The notes below the pieces were generated by a model that saw nothing but the letters and a program-made list of their open reading frames with translations, had not been told where the DNA came from and made no database searches. Of a DNA stretch of 64,000 bases, positions 45,891 through 53,355 are shown piece after piece. How positions within the stretch are numbered: the stretch's first letter is position 1; the number at the start of each line of letters is the position of its first letter. The stretch lies in contig JAAVJQ010000015.1 of the NCBI GenBank assembly GCA_012038135.1, positions 1 through 64,000 of the forward strand, read 5' to 3'. The stretch comes from Salinimicrobium nanhaiense (GTDB lineage Bacteria > Bacteroidota > Bacteroidia > Flavobacteriales > Flavobacteriaceae). The position numbers and the translations under genes were made by a program.

Positions 45891-46649
45891 TTACTCACCT
45901 TCTGAAGATTCGATTTGTACCAGCCTTTTAGTTTCCCCGGTAATAAATGCCCGGTATTGTAACTCCTGCGGAATCCCATTCACATATCCCGGTATAATAT
46001 TATGCTCCAAAGCAAATTCGCTGCCTTCAAAACCTGCTTTTTCCTCATAATCTACCTTTGAATTATATTCCTCCAGGTATTTAGCTGCTAAAGGCAGGTA
46101 TGACCAATGCCACTTTTCTTCCCTGTAGCCGGTCCTTCCTGTTGTTTGGGAAGTATAGACCTGATAAAAGCCGAACTTAGAAGCATTTTTTACCAGCCAA
46201 TCGTATTCAGCCTTACCTCTACCCTCTTCAAAATAGGAATTTTGGAGGCTGTTCAAATCTACTTCTGTTCCCCAATGATGTCGGGAAGTGCCGGGCATAG
46301 CACTAAATTCAAGAATGGATAATATTTTTTCTGAAGGACATAAACTGTCCAGTTTATGCCATTTTCTATCCCAGATGTTTTTCTGCTCATGAAAATTTCG
46401 GGAGCCTGAAATGATCTTTAAGCTTACACTATCACTCTTTGCTGCTGTGAACATCTCGATGAAAGCCTTGTATGCCACAGCGTTAAGGTAAAGAGGTTTC
46501 ACTGCATATTCGCTGTCAACCCTTTCGAAATCGGCAGATTTCTTATAATCAAACCTCCCCAGGAGAAAATCCTTTATAGGGATTAATTCCTGTGCTGAAG
46601 CCGAAATAGAGAATACCAGAAATAATAGAACTAAACTTCTTTTGATCAT
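45891..46649 (-). CDS. Secreted M15 family (VanY-type) carboxypeptidase
   Basis: A 252-aa exported zinc peptidase, likely a D-alanyl-D-alanine carboxypeptidase of peptidoglycan. Signal peptide ends S-I-S-A-S-A-Q. Zinc ligands: His and Asp in T-S-R-H-H-W-G-T-E-V-D-L-N (S-x-H-x-x-G-x-x-x-D) and the terminal His in K-W-H-W-S-Y; E in the preceding R-E-E-K is the likely general base. I-S-G-S-R-N-F-H-E-Q is the substrate-binding region. The ATG at 46649 gives the signal peptide; a longer frame has no better start. Confidence 0.9.
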   Translation of the reverse strand: MIKRSLVLLFLVFSISASAQELIPIKDFLLGRFDYKKSADFERVDSEYAVKPLYLNAVAYKAFIEMFTAAKSDSVSLKIISGSRNFHEQKNIWDRKWHKLDSLCPSEKILSILEFSAMPGTSRHHWGTEVDLNSLQNSYFEEGRGKAEYDWLVKNASKFGFYQVYTSQTTGRTGYREEKWHWSYLPLAAKYLEEYNSKVDYEEKAGFEGSEFALEHNIIPGYVNGIPQELQYRAFITGETKRLVQIESSEGE

Positions 46650-46762
46650 TGGCAGCAAGAAAAATTTTGCTTCAGGTTCTATCACCCCTCAACCGCTGCT
46701 ATCTTCTGAAGCAAACAGCATTGCCAAAATCTTAAAAATATCTTAAATGTGCAAGAAAAAAA

Positions 46763-48619
46763 TTACACCTCTCCATTTTTAATCTGATCTACAAAATCTG
46801 AGAAAACCTTTTTGTGGTGTTCCAGGTCAAGATCCGGTGAAACAGAGACCCTGGCGATATAATCCTTATCATCTTCTTTTGTGGTTCCCTGGGTGGAGGT
46901 TGCAGGTATTGTCCAGTAACAGCCTTTCAATTGTCCGTAGCTTACGCAGTATTTGCTTTCTTCCGGGATTTCGGTGATCATCATATTGATCAGTTTTTGA
47001 TTCAGGGATCGCTTATAAGCTTCTTTCTCTTCAGCTGTATCCCCCTTAGTGGGAAGGTCCAGTGAAAATACGGAGGGAGTAAAACCTTGCGCAGCCAATT
47101 CTTCAGAAACAAAGTTGATCTTCGCCGCCGGCAACTTGTCCTTGATAAAGTTGACAAATTCCCGGGTGTTTTTATAAGCAGCTTTTATCCTCTCATTCAT
47201 AGAAGGCAATTGCTCTGCCAATATTTCCACCTGGAGATCTGTAGCTTCATTATCACAAAGGACTAAATGTTTTTCGATCTTACCTAACAACATTTCAGCC
47301 TTTTCATTGGCTACACAATAGCCGGCAGTACATCTACCACCACTGGGAAATTTTGATCCGCTAACATAGGAGATTGCCTTGATTTTAGAGAAAATTCCAT
47401 CCCTGGCCAAAAACTGAACATTAGGACAAAAGGTTTGATCCAGGATAAAAACAGGCTCAATGGCATTTTCTCCGGTTGCCGTGCTCCGGGTTTTACTTAA
47501 GACTTTTTTCAGCTGTTCCAAATCGGGTACTTCAACCCTCGGATTGGTAGGTATTTCGGCAATGATGTATGGTACGGCATCTTCTTTTGCTACCAGGTCT
47601 AATACATGATCTGTACTAAGAACCATATCATTATCTCCATCTACCAAAAGATCTACCACTTGAACATTGTCCAATGCGGCAGCTACCCTTCTGGCCTGGT
47701 CATTTGTGCCACCATAGCAATTTGGCGGCACAATAATTTTAATAGCTTTTCCTTTATGTTTCTCAAGCGCTTCATCAATAAGGCCCATCATGATCGCGTA
47801 CTGCATCGATAAGCCCGAAGAAGCGAGAAGTGCTGGTGAATTGGTGCCGGTAATCTTTTTTATGGAAGCTAAGACTTTGGTTTTATTAGTTTCAAGATCC
47901 ATTTCTTCCCGGGAGGAAGGTTTGCCTGTTAATTGCTGCAGGGTGGAATAACAATCGGCAGGTGTCATGGAAATGGTTTCCCTTCTGCGCACATGCTGAA
48001 TTTCTGAAATATATTTTTCATTGCGCTCCCCATTGACCAGTAAGATACTTCCCGGCCCCGGAAGCATACTCACCCAAAAATCAATTTTAGGAGATAAAGC
48101 AAGATCATTTATGTTTTTAGCCTGAGAAATAAAAATGGTACTGCCCTCAAATTCAGAAATATTGGTAGGATCTTCAATTTTTTCAAGTTCAAAATCGTAC
48201 CCGTACACCTGCTTCAGGCTCTGTGTGTCGAAGTAGTCAGGCAGGTTGTCCCGGTAAAGGATACGTGTTTTTTTCCTAAGAAATAAGTTTTTTCTCAGCA
48301 CCGCCAAAACAGGAATGGTGTTGGACGAAAAACTGATTACATTATCAGGTTTTAGGCGGTTCTCTTTTGCTATTGCCCATTCCAGGATTGAAGACAAAGG
48401 ATGACCTAAACGAATGTAATCATAAGCCGTAGGCAAAGCAGCAAGGGCAGCAGGTTTAGCATTATTTTCTTCAAATAAAGTTTCGAACTCATCCAAAAAT
48501 TGGGTTTTGGCCAACTGTTCATTATAAATATCCAGCCGATGAGTAGTTAGTTTCAGCCAGTCTGCCGGCATATTATTTAATACCTCTTCAATATATTTTC
48601 GCACTTTAGTCTCTTTCAT
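46763..48619 (-). CDS. PLP-dependent Cys/Met-metabolism enzyme with a long N-terminal extension
   Basis: A 618-aa protein. From about residue 245 it resembles cystathionine gamma-synthase/beta-lyase family enzymes: S-S-G-L-S-M-Q-Y-A, P-P-N-C-Y-G-G-T-N-D-Q, I-I-A-E-I-P-T-N-P-R-V-E-V-P-D, I-L-D-Q-T-F-C-P-N, and V-S-G-S-K-F-P-S-G-G with the PLP-binding Lys near 430. The first 240 residues do not look like a standard fold for this family, making the protein about 220 aa longer than bacterial relatives. The reaction (gamma-synthase, beta-lyase or gamma-lyase) cannot be read. The leader is about 130 nt with a hairpin before the ATG. Confidence 0.78.
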   Translation of the reverse strand: MKETKVRKYIEEVLNNMPADWLKLTTHRLDIYNEQLAKTQFLDEFETLFEENNAKPAALAALPTAYDYIRLGHPLSSILEWAIAKENRLKPDNVISFSSNTIPVLAVLRKNLFLRKKTRILYRDNLPDYFDTQSLKQVYGYDFELEKIEDPTNISEFEGSTIFISQAKNINDLALSPKIDFWVSMLPGPGSILLVNGERNEKYISEIQHVRRRETISMTPADCYSTLQQLTGKPSSREEMDLETNKTKVLASIKKITGTNSPALLASSGLSMQYAIMMGLIDEALEKHKGKAIKIIVPPNCYGGTNDQARRVAAALDNVQVVDLLVDGDNDMVLSTDHVLDLVAKEDAVPYIIAEIPTNPRVEVPDLEQLKKVLSKTRSTATGENAIEPVFILDQTFCPNVQFLARDGIFSKIKAISYVSGSKFPSGGRCTAGYCVANEKAEMLLGKIEKHLVLCDNEATDLQVEILAEQLPSMNERIKAAYKNTREFVNFIKDKLPAAKINFVSEELAAQGFTPSVFSLDLPTKGDTAEEKEAYKRSLNQKLINMMITEIPEESKYCVSYGQLKGCYWTIPATSTQGTTKEDDKDYIARVSVSPDLDLEHHKKVFSDFVDQIKNGEV

Positions 48620-48636
48620 TTTCTTAATTATTTTAT

Positions 48637-48670
48637 ATGCCGCTCGTTTTCAAGGGTCGGCATCTTTTTA
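48637..48670 (-). promoter_or_regulatory. Hairpin in the leader of the PLP-enzyme gene
   Basis: On the minus strand ATGCCG and CGGCAT arms flank a 15-nt loop, about 20 nt before the ATG. With the -7 element TACTTTTG at 48755-48762 the 5' leader would be about 130 nt. The hairpin could affect translation; I do not recognise a known riboswitch. Confidence 0.35.
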
Positions 48671-48754
48671 TCTATTTTCCAGAGCCTGTTTTTAAAAAAG
48701 GCCAATATTTTACCTCTATCGAACAGCAGATTTTTTCTGAAAAATGTAGCGTCA

Positions 48755-48762
48755 CAAAAGTA
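48755..48762 (-). promoter_or_regulatory. -7 promoter element of the PLP-enzyme gene
   Basis: TACTTTTG on the minus strand, perfect TAnnTTTG. It implies transcription start near 48751. Confidence 0.45.
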
Positions 48763-48846
48763 CAAAATTCACATTGCCTAACAGCGGGCGACTGGCTCCA
48801 GGATTTAAAGTCCTAAATTTAATTCCGGGTTGCTATTGGCGCTTTT

Positions 48847-48929
48847 TTATCAGCAATAAGGACCGGATAAGCCTTTGCGACAGGACCTGAAATTCCATCT
48901 GATAAAGTTTCCGGTCTCCGGAATTTTTT
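48847..48929 (+). terminator. Possible attenuator before the thioredoxin-ApbE operon
   Basis: A 7-bp closing stem TTATCAG (48847-48853)/CTGATAA (48899-48905) encloses 45 nt. It is followed at once by TTCCGG-TCT-CCGGAA and six T (48909-48929), the form of an intrinsic terminator, 70 nt before the first ATG. No co-oriented gene lies upstream, so termination here would act on the operon's own leader. An aptamer-plus-terminator reading is possible but unproven. Confidence 0.4.
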
Positions 48930-48998
48930 ACAGCAGAAGGAGCAGCAGCAGCAATAACAGATCATTAAATTCGTTAGAGAATAAAGGAAGATACTTCT

Positions 48999-49433
48999 AT
49001 GAAAAATATACTTTTTGGAATATTATTTTTTGTTGCTGGAATTGCAAGTGCACAATCATGGCACAACGATCTTTCGTCTGCACAGGAACAGGCTTTAAAA
49101 GAAAACAAGAAAATTCTGCTCATCTTCCAGGGCTCTGACTGGTGTGCCCCATGCATCAAACTGGATCGTGAGATTTGGTCATCTTCAGAATTTCAGGACT
49201 ACGCTAAAGATCATTATGTACTGGTAAAGGCTGATTTCCCCCGAAAGGAAAAAAATCAACTTGAACCTTCCCGGCAGGAAAAGAATAACAAGTTGGCAGA
49301 GAGATATAATCCACAGGGGTATTTTCCCCTGGTGGTCATAATGGATCAAAACGGAAAGGTGCTCGGGAAAACCGGCTATAAAAAATTATCCCCAAAAGAA
49401 TATATTGAATTACTGAATTCATTTAAAAACTGA
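48999..49433 (+). CDS. Secreted thioredoxin-family protein
   Basis: A 144-aa exported thioredoxin fold. Signal peptide ends G-I-A-S-A-Q. The active site is S-D-W-C-A-P-C-I-K-L (about 48-57), with C-A-P-C in the C-x-x-C position, and the cis-Pro segment is G-Y-F-P-L-V-V. The 40-residue insert rich in K/E/N (D-F-P-R-K-E-K-N) resembles DUF255/thioredoxin_7 members. It begins the operon with ApbE, DUF4266 and DUF3570, two nt separating it from ApbE. A disulfide-reducing role for an operon partner with cysteines (the DUF4266 lipoprotein) is an inference. Confidence 0.88.
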   Translation: MKNILFGILFFVAGIASAQSWHNDLSSAQEQALKENKKILLIFQGSDWCAPCIKLDREIWSSSEFQDYAKDHYVLVKADFPRKEKNQLEPSRQEKNNKLAERYNPQGYFPLVVIMDQNGKVLGKTGYKKLSPKEYIELLNSFKN

Positions 49434-49435
49434 TT

Positions 49436-50419
49436 TTGAAAAAGCTGCTTCTTTTTAGCCTGTTCTTCACATTGAGTCTGAACGCTTCGGCACAGGATAT
49501 CTACAAGCGTACGCTGAAGCTCATGGGAAGCAGATTTGAGATCACCGTGATCGCAAATAATAAAGCTGAAGCAGATGAATACATTGACCTGGCAGTCGCC
49601 GAAATAGTAAGGATCGAAAAACTCATTTCCTCCTGGGATCCCAATTCCCAAACCTCTAAAATCAACCTTAACGCCGGACTCCAACCCGTAACAGTGGATC
49701 CGGAACTCTTCAGCCTCCTCAAAAGGGCCATTAAAATTTCAGAGATCACGGATGGAGCTTTTGATATTTCCTATGCTTCAATGGACAGGATCTGGAAGTT
49801 TGACGGCAGCATGAAAGAAATGCCTTCCGAAGAAGAGATAAAAGCTTCGGTGTCAAAAGTGGGATTTAAGAACATTCTTCTGGACGAGAAGAATTCCACT
49901 GTTTTTTTGAAAAATTCAGGGATGAAAATTGGTTTTGGAGCCATTGGTAAAGGCTACGCGGCAGATATGGCGAAAGACGTACTTCTTTCAAAAGGGGTTT
50001 CGGGAGGGATCATTAACGCCTCCGGGGACATGAATACCTGGGGCAAACAACCGGATGGGCGCGAGTGGATGGTCGCCATTACGAATCCACTGAATAAGGA
50101 CAGGGCCTTTGCGCTGCTACCACTCAGGGAAGGTGCGGTGGTAACTTCCGGGGACTATGAAAAGTTCGTACAATTCAATGGAGTTCGCTATTCGCATATT
50201 ATCAACCCAAAGACAGGTTATCCCGCTACCGGGATCATCAGTGTATCTGTCTTTGCACCTAAAGCAGAATTGGCCGACGCTTTGGCGACTTCAGTATTTG
50301 TACTGGGGAAAGAGGTTGGCCTTGACAGGATTGATCAACTGCCGCAGGTAGAATGCATCATCATAGAAGCAAATGGGAATATTAGCACCTCAAAAAACAT
50401 AAAAATCAATACTCCATGA
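49436..50419 (+). CDS. apbE: FAD:protein FMN transferase (TTG start)
   Basis: A 327-aa exported ApbE-family flavin transferase that attaches FMN covalently to Thr/Ser of extracytoplasmic proteins. TTG at 49436 gives MKKLLLFSLFFTLSLNASAQ, a clear signal peptide, so this unusual start is credible. Family segments are L-M-G-S-R-F-E-I-T, S-S-W-D-P-N-S-Q-T-S-K-I-N, G-A-F-D-I-S, G-F-G-A-I-G-K-G-Y-A-A-D, N-A-S-G-D-M-N-T-W-G and S-H-I-I-N-P-K-T-G-Y-P-A-T-G. The signal peptide fits periplasmic action. The DUF4266 ATG overlaps its stop (ATGA). Confidence 0.93.
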   Translation: MKKLLLFSLFFTLSLNASAQDIYKRTLKLMGSRFEITVIANNKAEADEYIDLAVAEIVRIEKLISSWDPNSQTSKINLNAGLQPVTVDPELFSLLKRAIKISEITDGAFDISYASMDRIWKFDGSMKEMPSEEEIKASVSKVGFKNILLDEKNSTVFLKNSGMKIGFGAIGKGYAADMAKDVLLSKGVSGGIINASGDMNTWGKQPDGREWMVAITNPLNKDRAFALLPLREGAVVTSGDYEKFVQFNGVRYSHIINPKTGYPATGIISVSVFAPKAELADALATSVFVLGKEVGLDRIDQLPQVECIIIEANGNISTSKNIKINTP

Positions 50420-50625
50420 AAAAAGCAATTTTAGGATGTTTTATTCTGGCTGCCCTGCAATCCTGCTCGGCGGTAAAGGAATACGAAAAGGTAAACATCA
50501 ATGATCCCGACATGGAATTGTCGTTGAGGAATACTGACAGATTTGAGACTAATTTCCAGGCTTACCGGGAAGCGGCAGCAGGAGCTAACGGAGGTAAAAC
50601 AGGCGGCGGATGCGGTTGCAACTAA
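50416..50625 (+). CDS. DUF4266 lipoprotein with C-terminal GGGCGCN
   Basis: A 69-aa lipoprotein: lipobox A-L-Q-S-C (Cys17), then a short hydrophilic stretch with E-K-V-N-I-N-D-P-D-M and N-T-D-R-F-E-T-N-F-Q-A-Y-R-E-A, ending G-G-K-T-G-G-G-C-G-C-N. The paired C-terminal cysteines are typical of DUF4266. The family occurs with ApbE and DUF3570 genes, but its role is not known. It starts within the ApbE stop codon and ends 11 nt before the next ATG. The cysteines could be substrates of the thioredoxin encoded first in the operon. Confidence 0.88.
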   Translation: MKKAILGCFILAALQSCSAVKEYEKVNINDPDMELSLRNTDRFETNFQAYREAAAGANGGKTGGGCGCN

Positions 50626-50635
50626 GGGCACAAAA

Positions 50636-51943
50636 ATGAAAAAACTGGCGATCATTTTATTCTTTTCCTGTTTCATAACAGGTGTAGCACAGGAAATTCC
50701 GGCAGAGGAAGGCTTTAAACCACGTGTTTTGGAGAGTACAGAGGTGGAATTTCTCACCAGCCTTTACACCCAGGACGGCGATAATGCTGCGGTAAGCGGA
50801 GGGATAGGCACTGAAGAACTTTCGGACCTTACCCCGACCTTTGTGGTATCCATTCCTCTGAATGCTGACGATGTTTTGACCATAGATGTGGGAATTTCGG
50901 CCTACACCTCGGCTTCTTCAAGCAATATTGATCCCTGGGACAGCGGCGGTCCAGCCGATCCTTTTACTGCTTCTTCAGGTGCATCCTCCGGCGATGTTTG
51001 GGCGAATTTCAACGGCACCTACAGTCATAGCTCAGACGACCGCAACAGGATATGGACTGCCAAACTCTCGGTTTCTTCGGAATATGATTATTTCTCTATT
51101 GGCTTCGGCGGAAGCTATGCCTGGTTGTTCAATGACAAGAATACCGAAATTGGGATCTCTGCCAATGTTTATCTCGACACCTGGAATGCAATCTATCCTT
51201 ATGAGTTGCGGTTCTTCGAAGCGAACGGCCCCGGGTTGAACAGCAGCTTTTTCAGTGACATCACGGGAAATGGAACTTATGCGCCTTCATTTTCGGAATT
51301 TGACAGCGAAAACCGAAATTCCTATGCAGTAGGTTTAAATGTTTCTCAGATCATTGCAAAAGATCTGCAGGCGAGTCTTTCGGTTGATCTTGTGCAGCAG
51401 GAAGGATTGCTCTCCACCCCCTTTCAGCGGGTTTATTTTGCTGACAGGCCCAATTTTTACGTCGAGAATTTTCAATTAGCAGATGATGTAGAACAACTAC
51501 CGGATACACGATCCAAGATTGCCATTGGAGGTCGACTGAATTATTTTCTTAATTCCATGTTTGTAGTGAGGACTTACTACCGCTTTTATACCGACAACTG
51601 GGGAATAAGCTCTAATACAGCTAAGGTGGAACTGCCGGTAAAAATCTCTCAAAAATTTACGGTCTATCCTTCGTACAGATACTACGATCAAACTGCAGCC
51701 GATTATTTTGCAGCTTATGAAGAACATGTGTCTACAGAAGAATTCTATACTTCAGATTATGACCTTTCGGAATTCAATGCCAATCAATACGGCTTAGGAA
51801 TTCGATATACTGATATATTTACAAATTTCCACCTCTGGCACTTCGGCCTTAAAACTGCAGATTTAAAATACGACTATTACAAACGTGACTCCGGCCTTAC
51901 TGCCCATCTTTTATCCGGAGGAGTCAAGTTCATCATGGACTAA
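50636..51943 (+). CDS. DUF3570 outer-membrane beta-barrel protein
   Basis: A 435-aa exported protein: signal peptide to G-V-A-Q, then alternating hydrophobic/polar strands with many aromatic residues and a Met-Asp end, consistent with an outer-membrane barrel. DUF3570 hallmarks include F-L-T-S-L-Y-T-Q-D-G and G-G-I-G-T-E-E-L-S-D. An S-S-G-A-S segment (Ser114-Ser117, in D-P-F-T-A-S-S-G-A-S) resembles the [S/T]-G-A-[S/T] site that ApbE modifies. Whether this protein is flavinylated is a hypothesis. The ATG at 50636 is chosen because it gives the signal peptide. Last gene of the operon. Confidence 0.85.
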   Translation: MKKLAIILFFSCFITGVAQEIPAEEGFKPRVLESTEVEFLTSLYTQDGDNAAVSGGIGTEELSDLTPTFVVSIPLNADDVLTIDVGISAYTSASSSNIDPWDSGGPADPFTASSGASSGDVWANFNGTYSHSSDDRNRIWTAKLSVSSEYDYFSIGFGGSYAWLFNDKNTEIGISANVYLDTWNAIYPYELRFFEANGPGLNSSFFSDITGNGTYAPSFSEFDSENRNSYAVGLNVSQIIAKDLQASLSVDLVQQEGLLSTPFQRVYFADRPNFYVENFQLADDVEQLPDTRSKIAIGGRLNYFLNSMFVVRTYYRFYTDNWGISSNTAKVELPVKISQKFTVYPSYRYYDQTAADYFAAYEEHVSTEEFYTSDYDLSEFNANQYGLGIRYTDIFTNFHLWHFGLKTADLKYDYYKRDSGLTAHLLSGGVKFIMD

Positions 51944-51984
51944 CTGTTTGCTGAATCATGAATGAAGGGTTCTCATAAATCTAC

Positions 51985-52593
51985 TTAATTGATCATTTTA
52001 AGTTTTGGATCGATCACGTAAGTTTTAGGATTTTCCCCATTTACCCGTATCATGATATTATAATATTCCAGGCCCTCTACTTTTTTATTTTTGATCTTCC
52101 CCATAATTATCCCGTCCTGATTAGGGTCACGAAAAACACCATCCAGTATTTCTGAACCGCCTTCCGGTTTCCGGAAAATTCCCAACACGTCAACCGTAAC
52201 TCCGGATTGTGGATCTAAAGCTTCTGCTCTCCAGTATATTTTCATGTTTTTTTCAACAAGTGCTATATGTTCGGAGGGGGAACTGCTGTTTTCGGAAGGA
52301 TCTGACCTGTCGTCAGAGATAAACACAAATTCATCTTTGGTGTCTTCAGTAATATTTGAGGTATCTACCCTCAGCAGCACATTAGTATCCTTTTCCGCTG
52401 CAACATGAGGTTCTGTCGCAGGAGATACCGGTACATTTTTAAAATGATCAGGTAACAGGGCCACCTGCGCAGAAAGAACCTGCTCATCTAAAAGATTTGT
52501 TTCTCTTTGATTACAGGAGAGACTGAAAAGGCACAGCATTAAAATTAAATGAACCGGTAGAAAACGGAGGGTGTGAAACTTTCTCATAACCAT
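51985..52593 (-). CDS. Uncharacterised lipoprotein
   Basis: A 202-aa predicted lipoprotein. Lipobox L-F-S-L-S-C near residue 27, followed by a long low-complexity linker rich in Asp, Ser, Glu and Thr (about 60-110). The C-terminal part (I-Y-W-R-A-E-A-L-D-P, then I-L-D-G-V-F-R-D-P-N-Q-D-G-I and Y-Y-N-I-M-I-R-V-N-G) is beta-rich and unrecognised. Two ATGs (52593 and 52587) are possible. It is convergent with DUF3570 and stands at the boundary of the accessory stress island. Function unknown. Confidence 0.65.
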   Translation of the reverse strand: MVMRKFHTLRFLPVHLILMLCLFSLSCNQRETNLLDEQVLSAQVALLPDHFKNVPVSPATEPHVAAEKDTNVLLRVDTSNITEDTKDEFVFISDDRSDPSENSSSPSEHIALVEKNMKIYWRAEALDPQSGVTVDVLGIFRKPEGGSEILDGVFRDPNQDGIIMGKIKNKKVEGLEYYNIMIRVNGENPKTYVIDPKLKMIN

Positions 52594-52888
52594 TGAGTTA
52601 CAGCCTTAAGTTATCACTTTAAACAAATTAAACCGCCGGACCATTATTTTTTTAACATTATCTACTAATGCTGCTCTTTTATAGAATGATTAGAGAGAAC
52701 TTCGGAACGGGCTTTTTAATAGAATTATGTATGCATTTTAAACTTTGCAGATTAAAGTACCTCTTCCGAGATTCCTGATAAAGATTATCTTCATCTGGAG
52801 AGCCCAGTCTCTCAAAAATTATTTTTTCAGTTCCATCTTTTCAATGACAAAAGACACAATTGATAGGTCCTAAATTTATTAATTTCAA
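52594..52888. other. Gene-free spacer at the border of the stress island
   Basis: AT-rich, no reading frame of merit, no strong hairpin. TTGATAGGTCCTAA near 52859 matches only the left half of the FNR-like box found further on. Confidence 0.3.
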
Positions 52889-53035
52889 TTGTTTATACAT
52901 GAAATAAGACGGGTGATTTTGAAGGATAGAAAAGAGGCAGGTATTCTTTTAGGGATTTGCTTAAAGAAATTTAAAGATCTGGAGCCTTTGATCATAGCTG
53001 TTCCACGGGGTGGGGTTCCGATAGCTTACGAAGTT
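52889..53035 (+). pseudogene. N-terminal remnant of a phosphoribosyltransferase gene
   Basis: About 49 codons from TTG 52889 match the start of a PRTase family often found with stress genes: D-R-K-E-A-G-I-L-L-G near residue 12, then L-I-I-A-V-P-R-G-G-V-P-I-A-Y-E-V. A real gene would continue for about 160 residues with the PRPP loop. Here it runs directly, in frame, into the C-terminal part of an unrelated short-chain dehydrogenase. The breakpoint lies around 53033-53038, so it is a deletion scar. Confidence 0.75.
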
Positions 53036-53270
53036 GTAAATTCAATACATCCCGGCCCGGTAAATAATCGTATGATGCGCTTCCATTGAAGAGCAGATAC
53101 ATCCCGATAAACCTGCAGCTTCTCAAAAAGATTTTGAAGCGAGTGTACTTTTTAAACGCTACGCCGGAAATTCTGAAATAGCAGACCTTGCACTCTTTCT
53201 CGCCTGCGATGACAGCAAGTATATTACCGGTACTACCCAGGTAATTGATGGAGGAATGATAGTTGGTTGA
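53036..53270 (+). pseudogene. C-terminal remnant of a short-chain dehydrogenase with frameshift
   Basis: The fused frame continues V-N-S-I-H-P-G-P-V-N-N-R-M-M-R, the classical SDR segment after the catalytic Tyr-Lys. One extra base at about 53081-53082 then breaks it: the original frame ends at TGA 53088-53090. Shifting by one restores S-I-E-E-Q-I-H-P-D-K, then K-R-Y-A-G-N-S-E-I-A-D-L-A-L-F-L-A-C-D-D-S-K-Y-I-T-G-T-T-Q, and D-G-G-M-I-V-G with a stop at 53268-53270. The N-terminal Rossmann part and the catalytic YxxxK are missing, so it is nonfunctional. Confidence 0.78.
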
Positions 53271-53272
53271 AT

Positions 53273-53309
53273 AAATTGTCCCGGCTGTAAAAGCAGTCGG
53301 GACAATTTA
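53273..53309. terminator. Strong bidirectional terminator
   Basis: AAATTGTCCCGGCTG pairs with CAGTCGGGACAATTT over 15 bp (one G-T pair) around TAAAAG. It follows the SDR remnant and faces the end of ppsA. T-runs are short. Confidence 0.75.
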
Positions 53310-53355
53310 TTAGTAATATTTCTTCTCTGATTCGAAGATGATTGTCCTGTAGAAG

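Noticed and set aside
48780..48960. A known riboswitch class (FMN, cobalamin, SAM, TPP, ZTP) before the ApbE operon or PLP gene
   Set aside because: None of the conserved cores I know could be matched on either strand, so only an unclassified structured leader is reported.
48875..49138. Open frame on the plus strand overlapping the start of the secreted thioredoxin gene
   Set aside because: It is out of frame with the thioredoxin, begins inside the leader hairpins, and its product is low-complexity (serine, asparagine, cysteine) with no family features.
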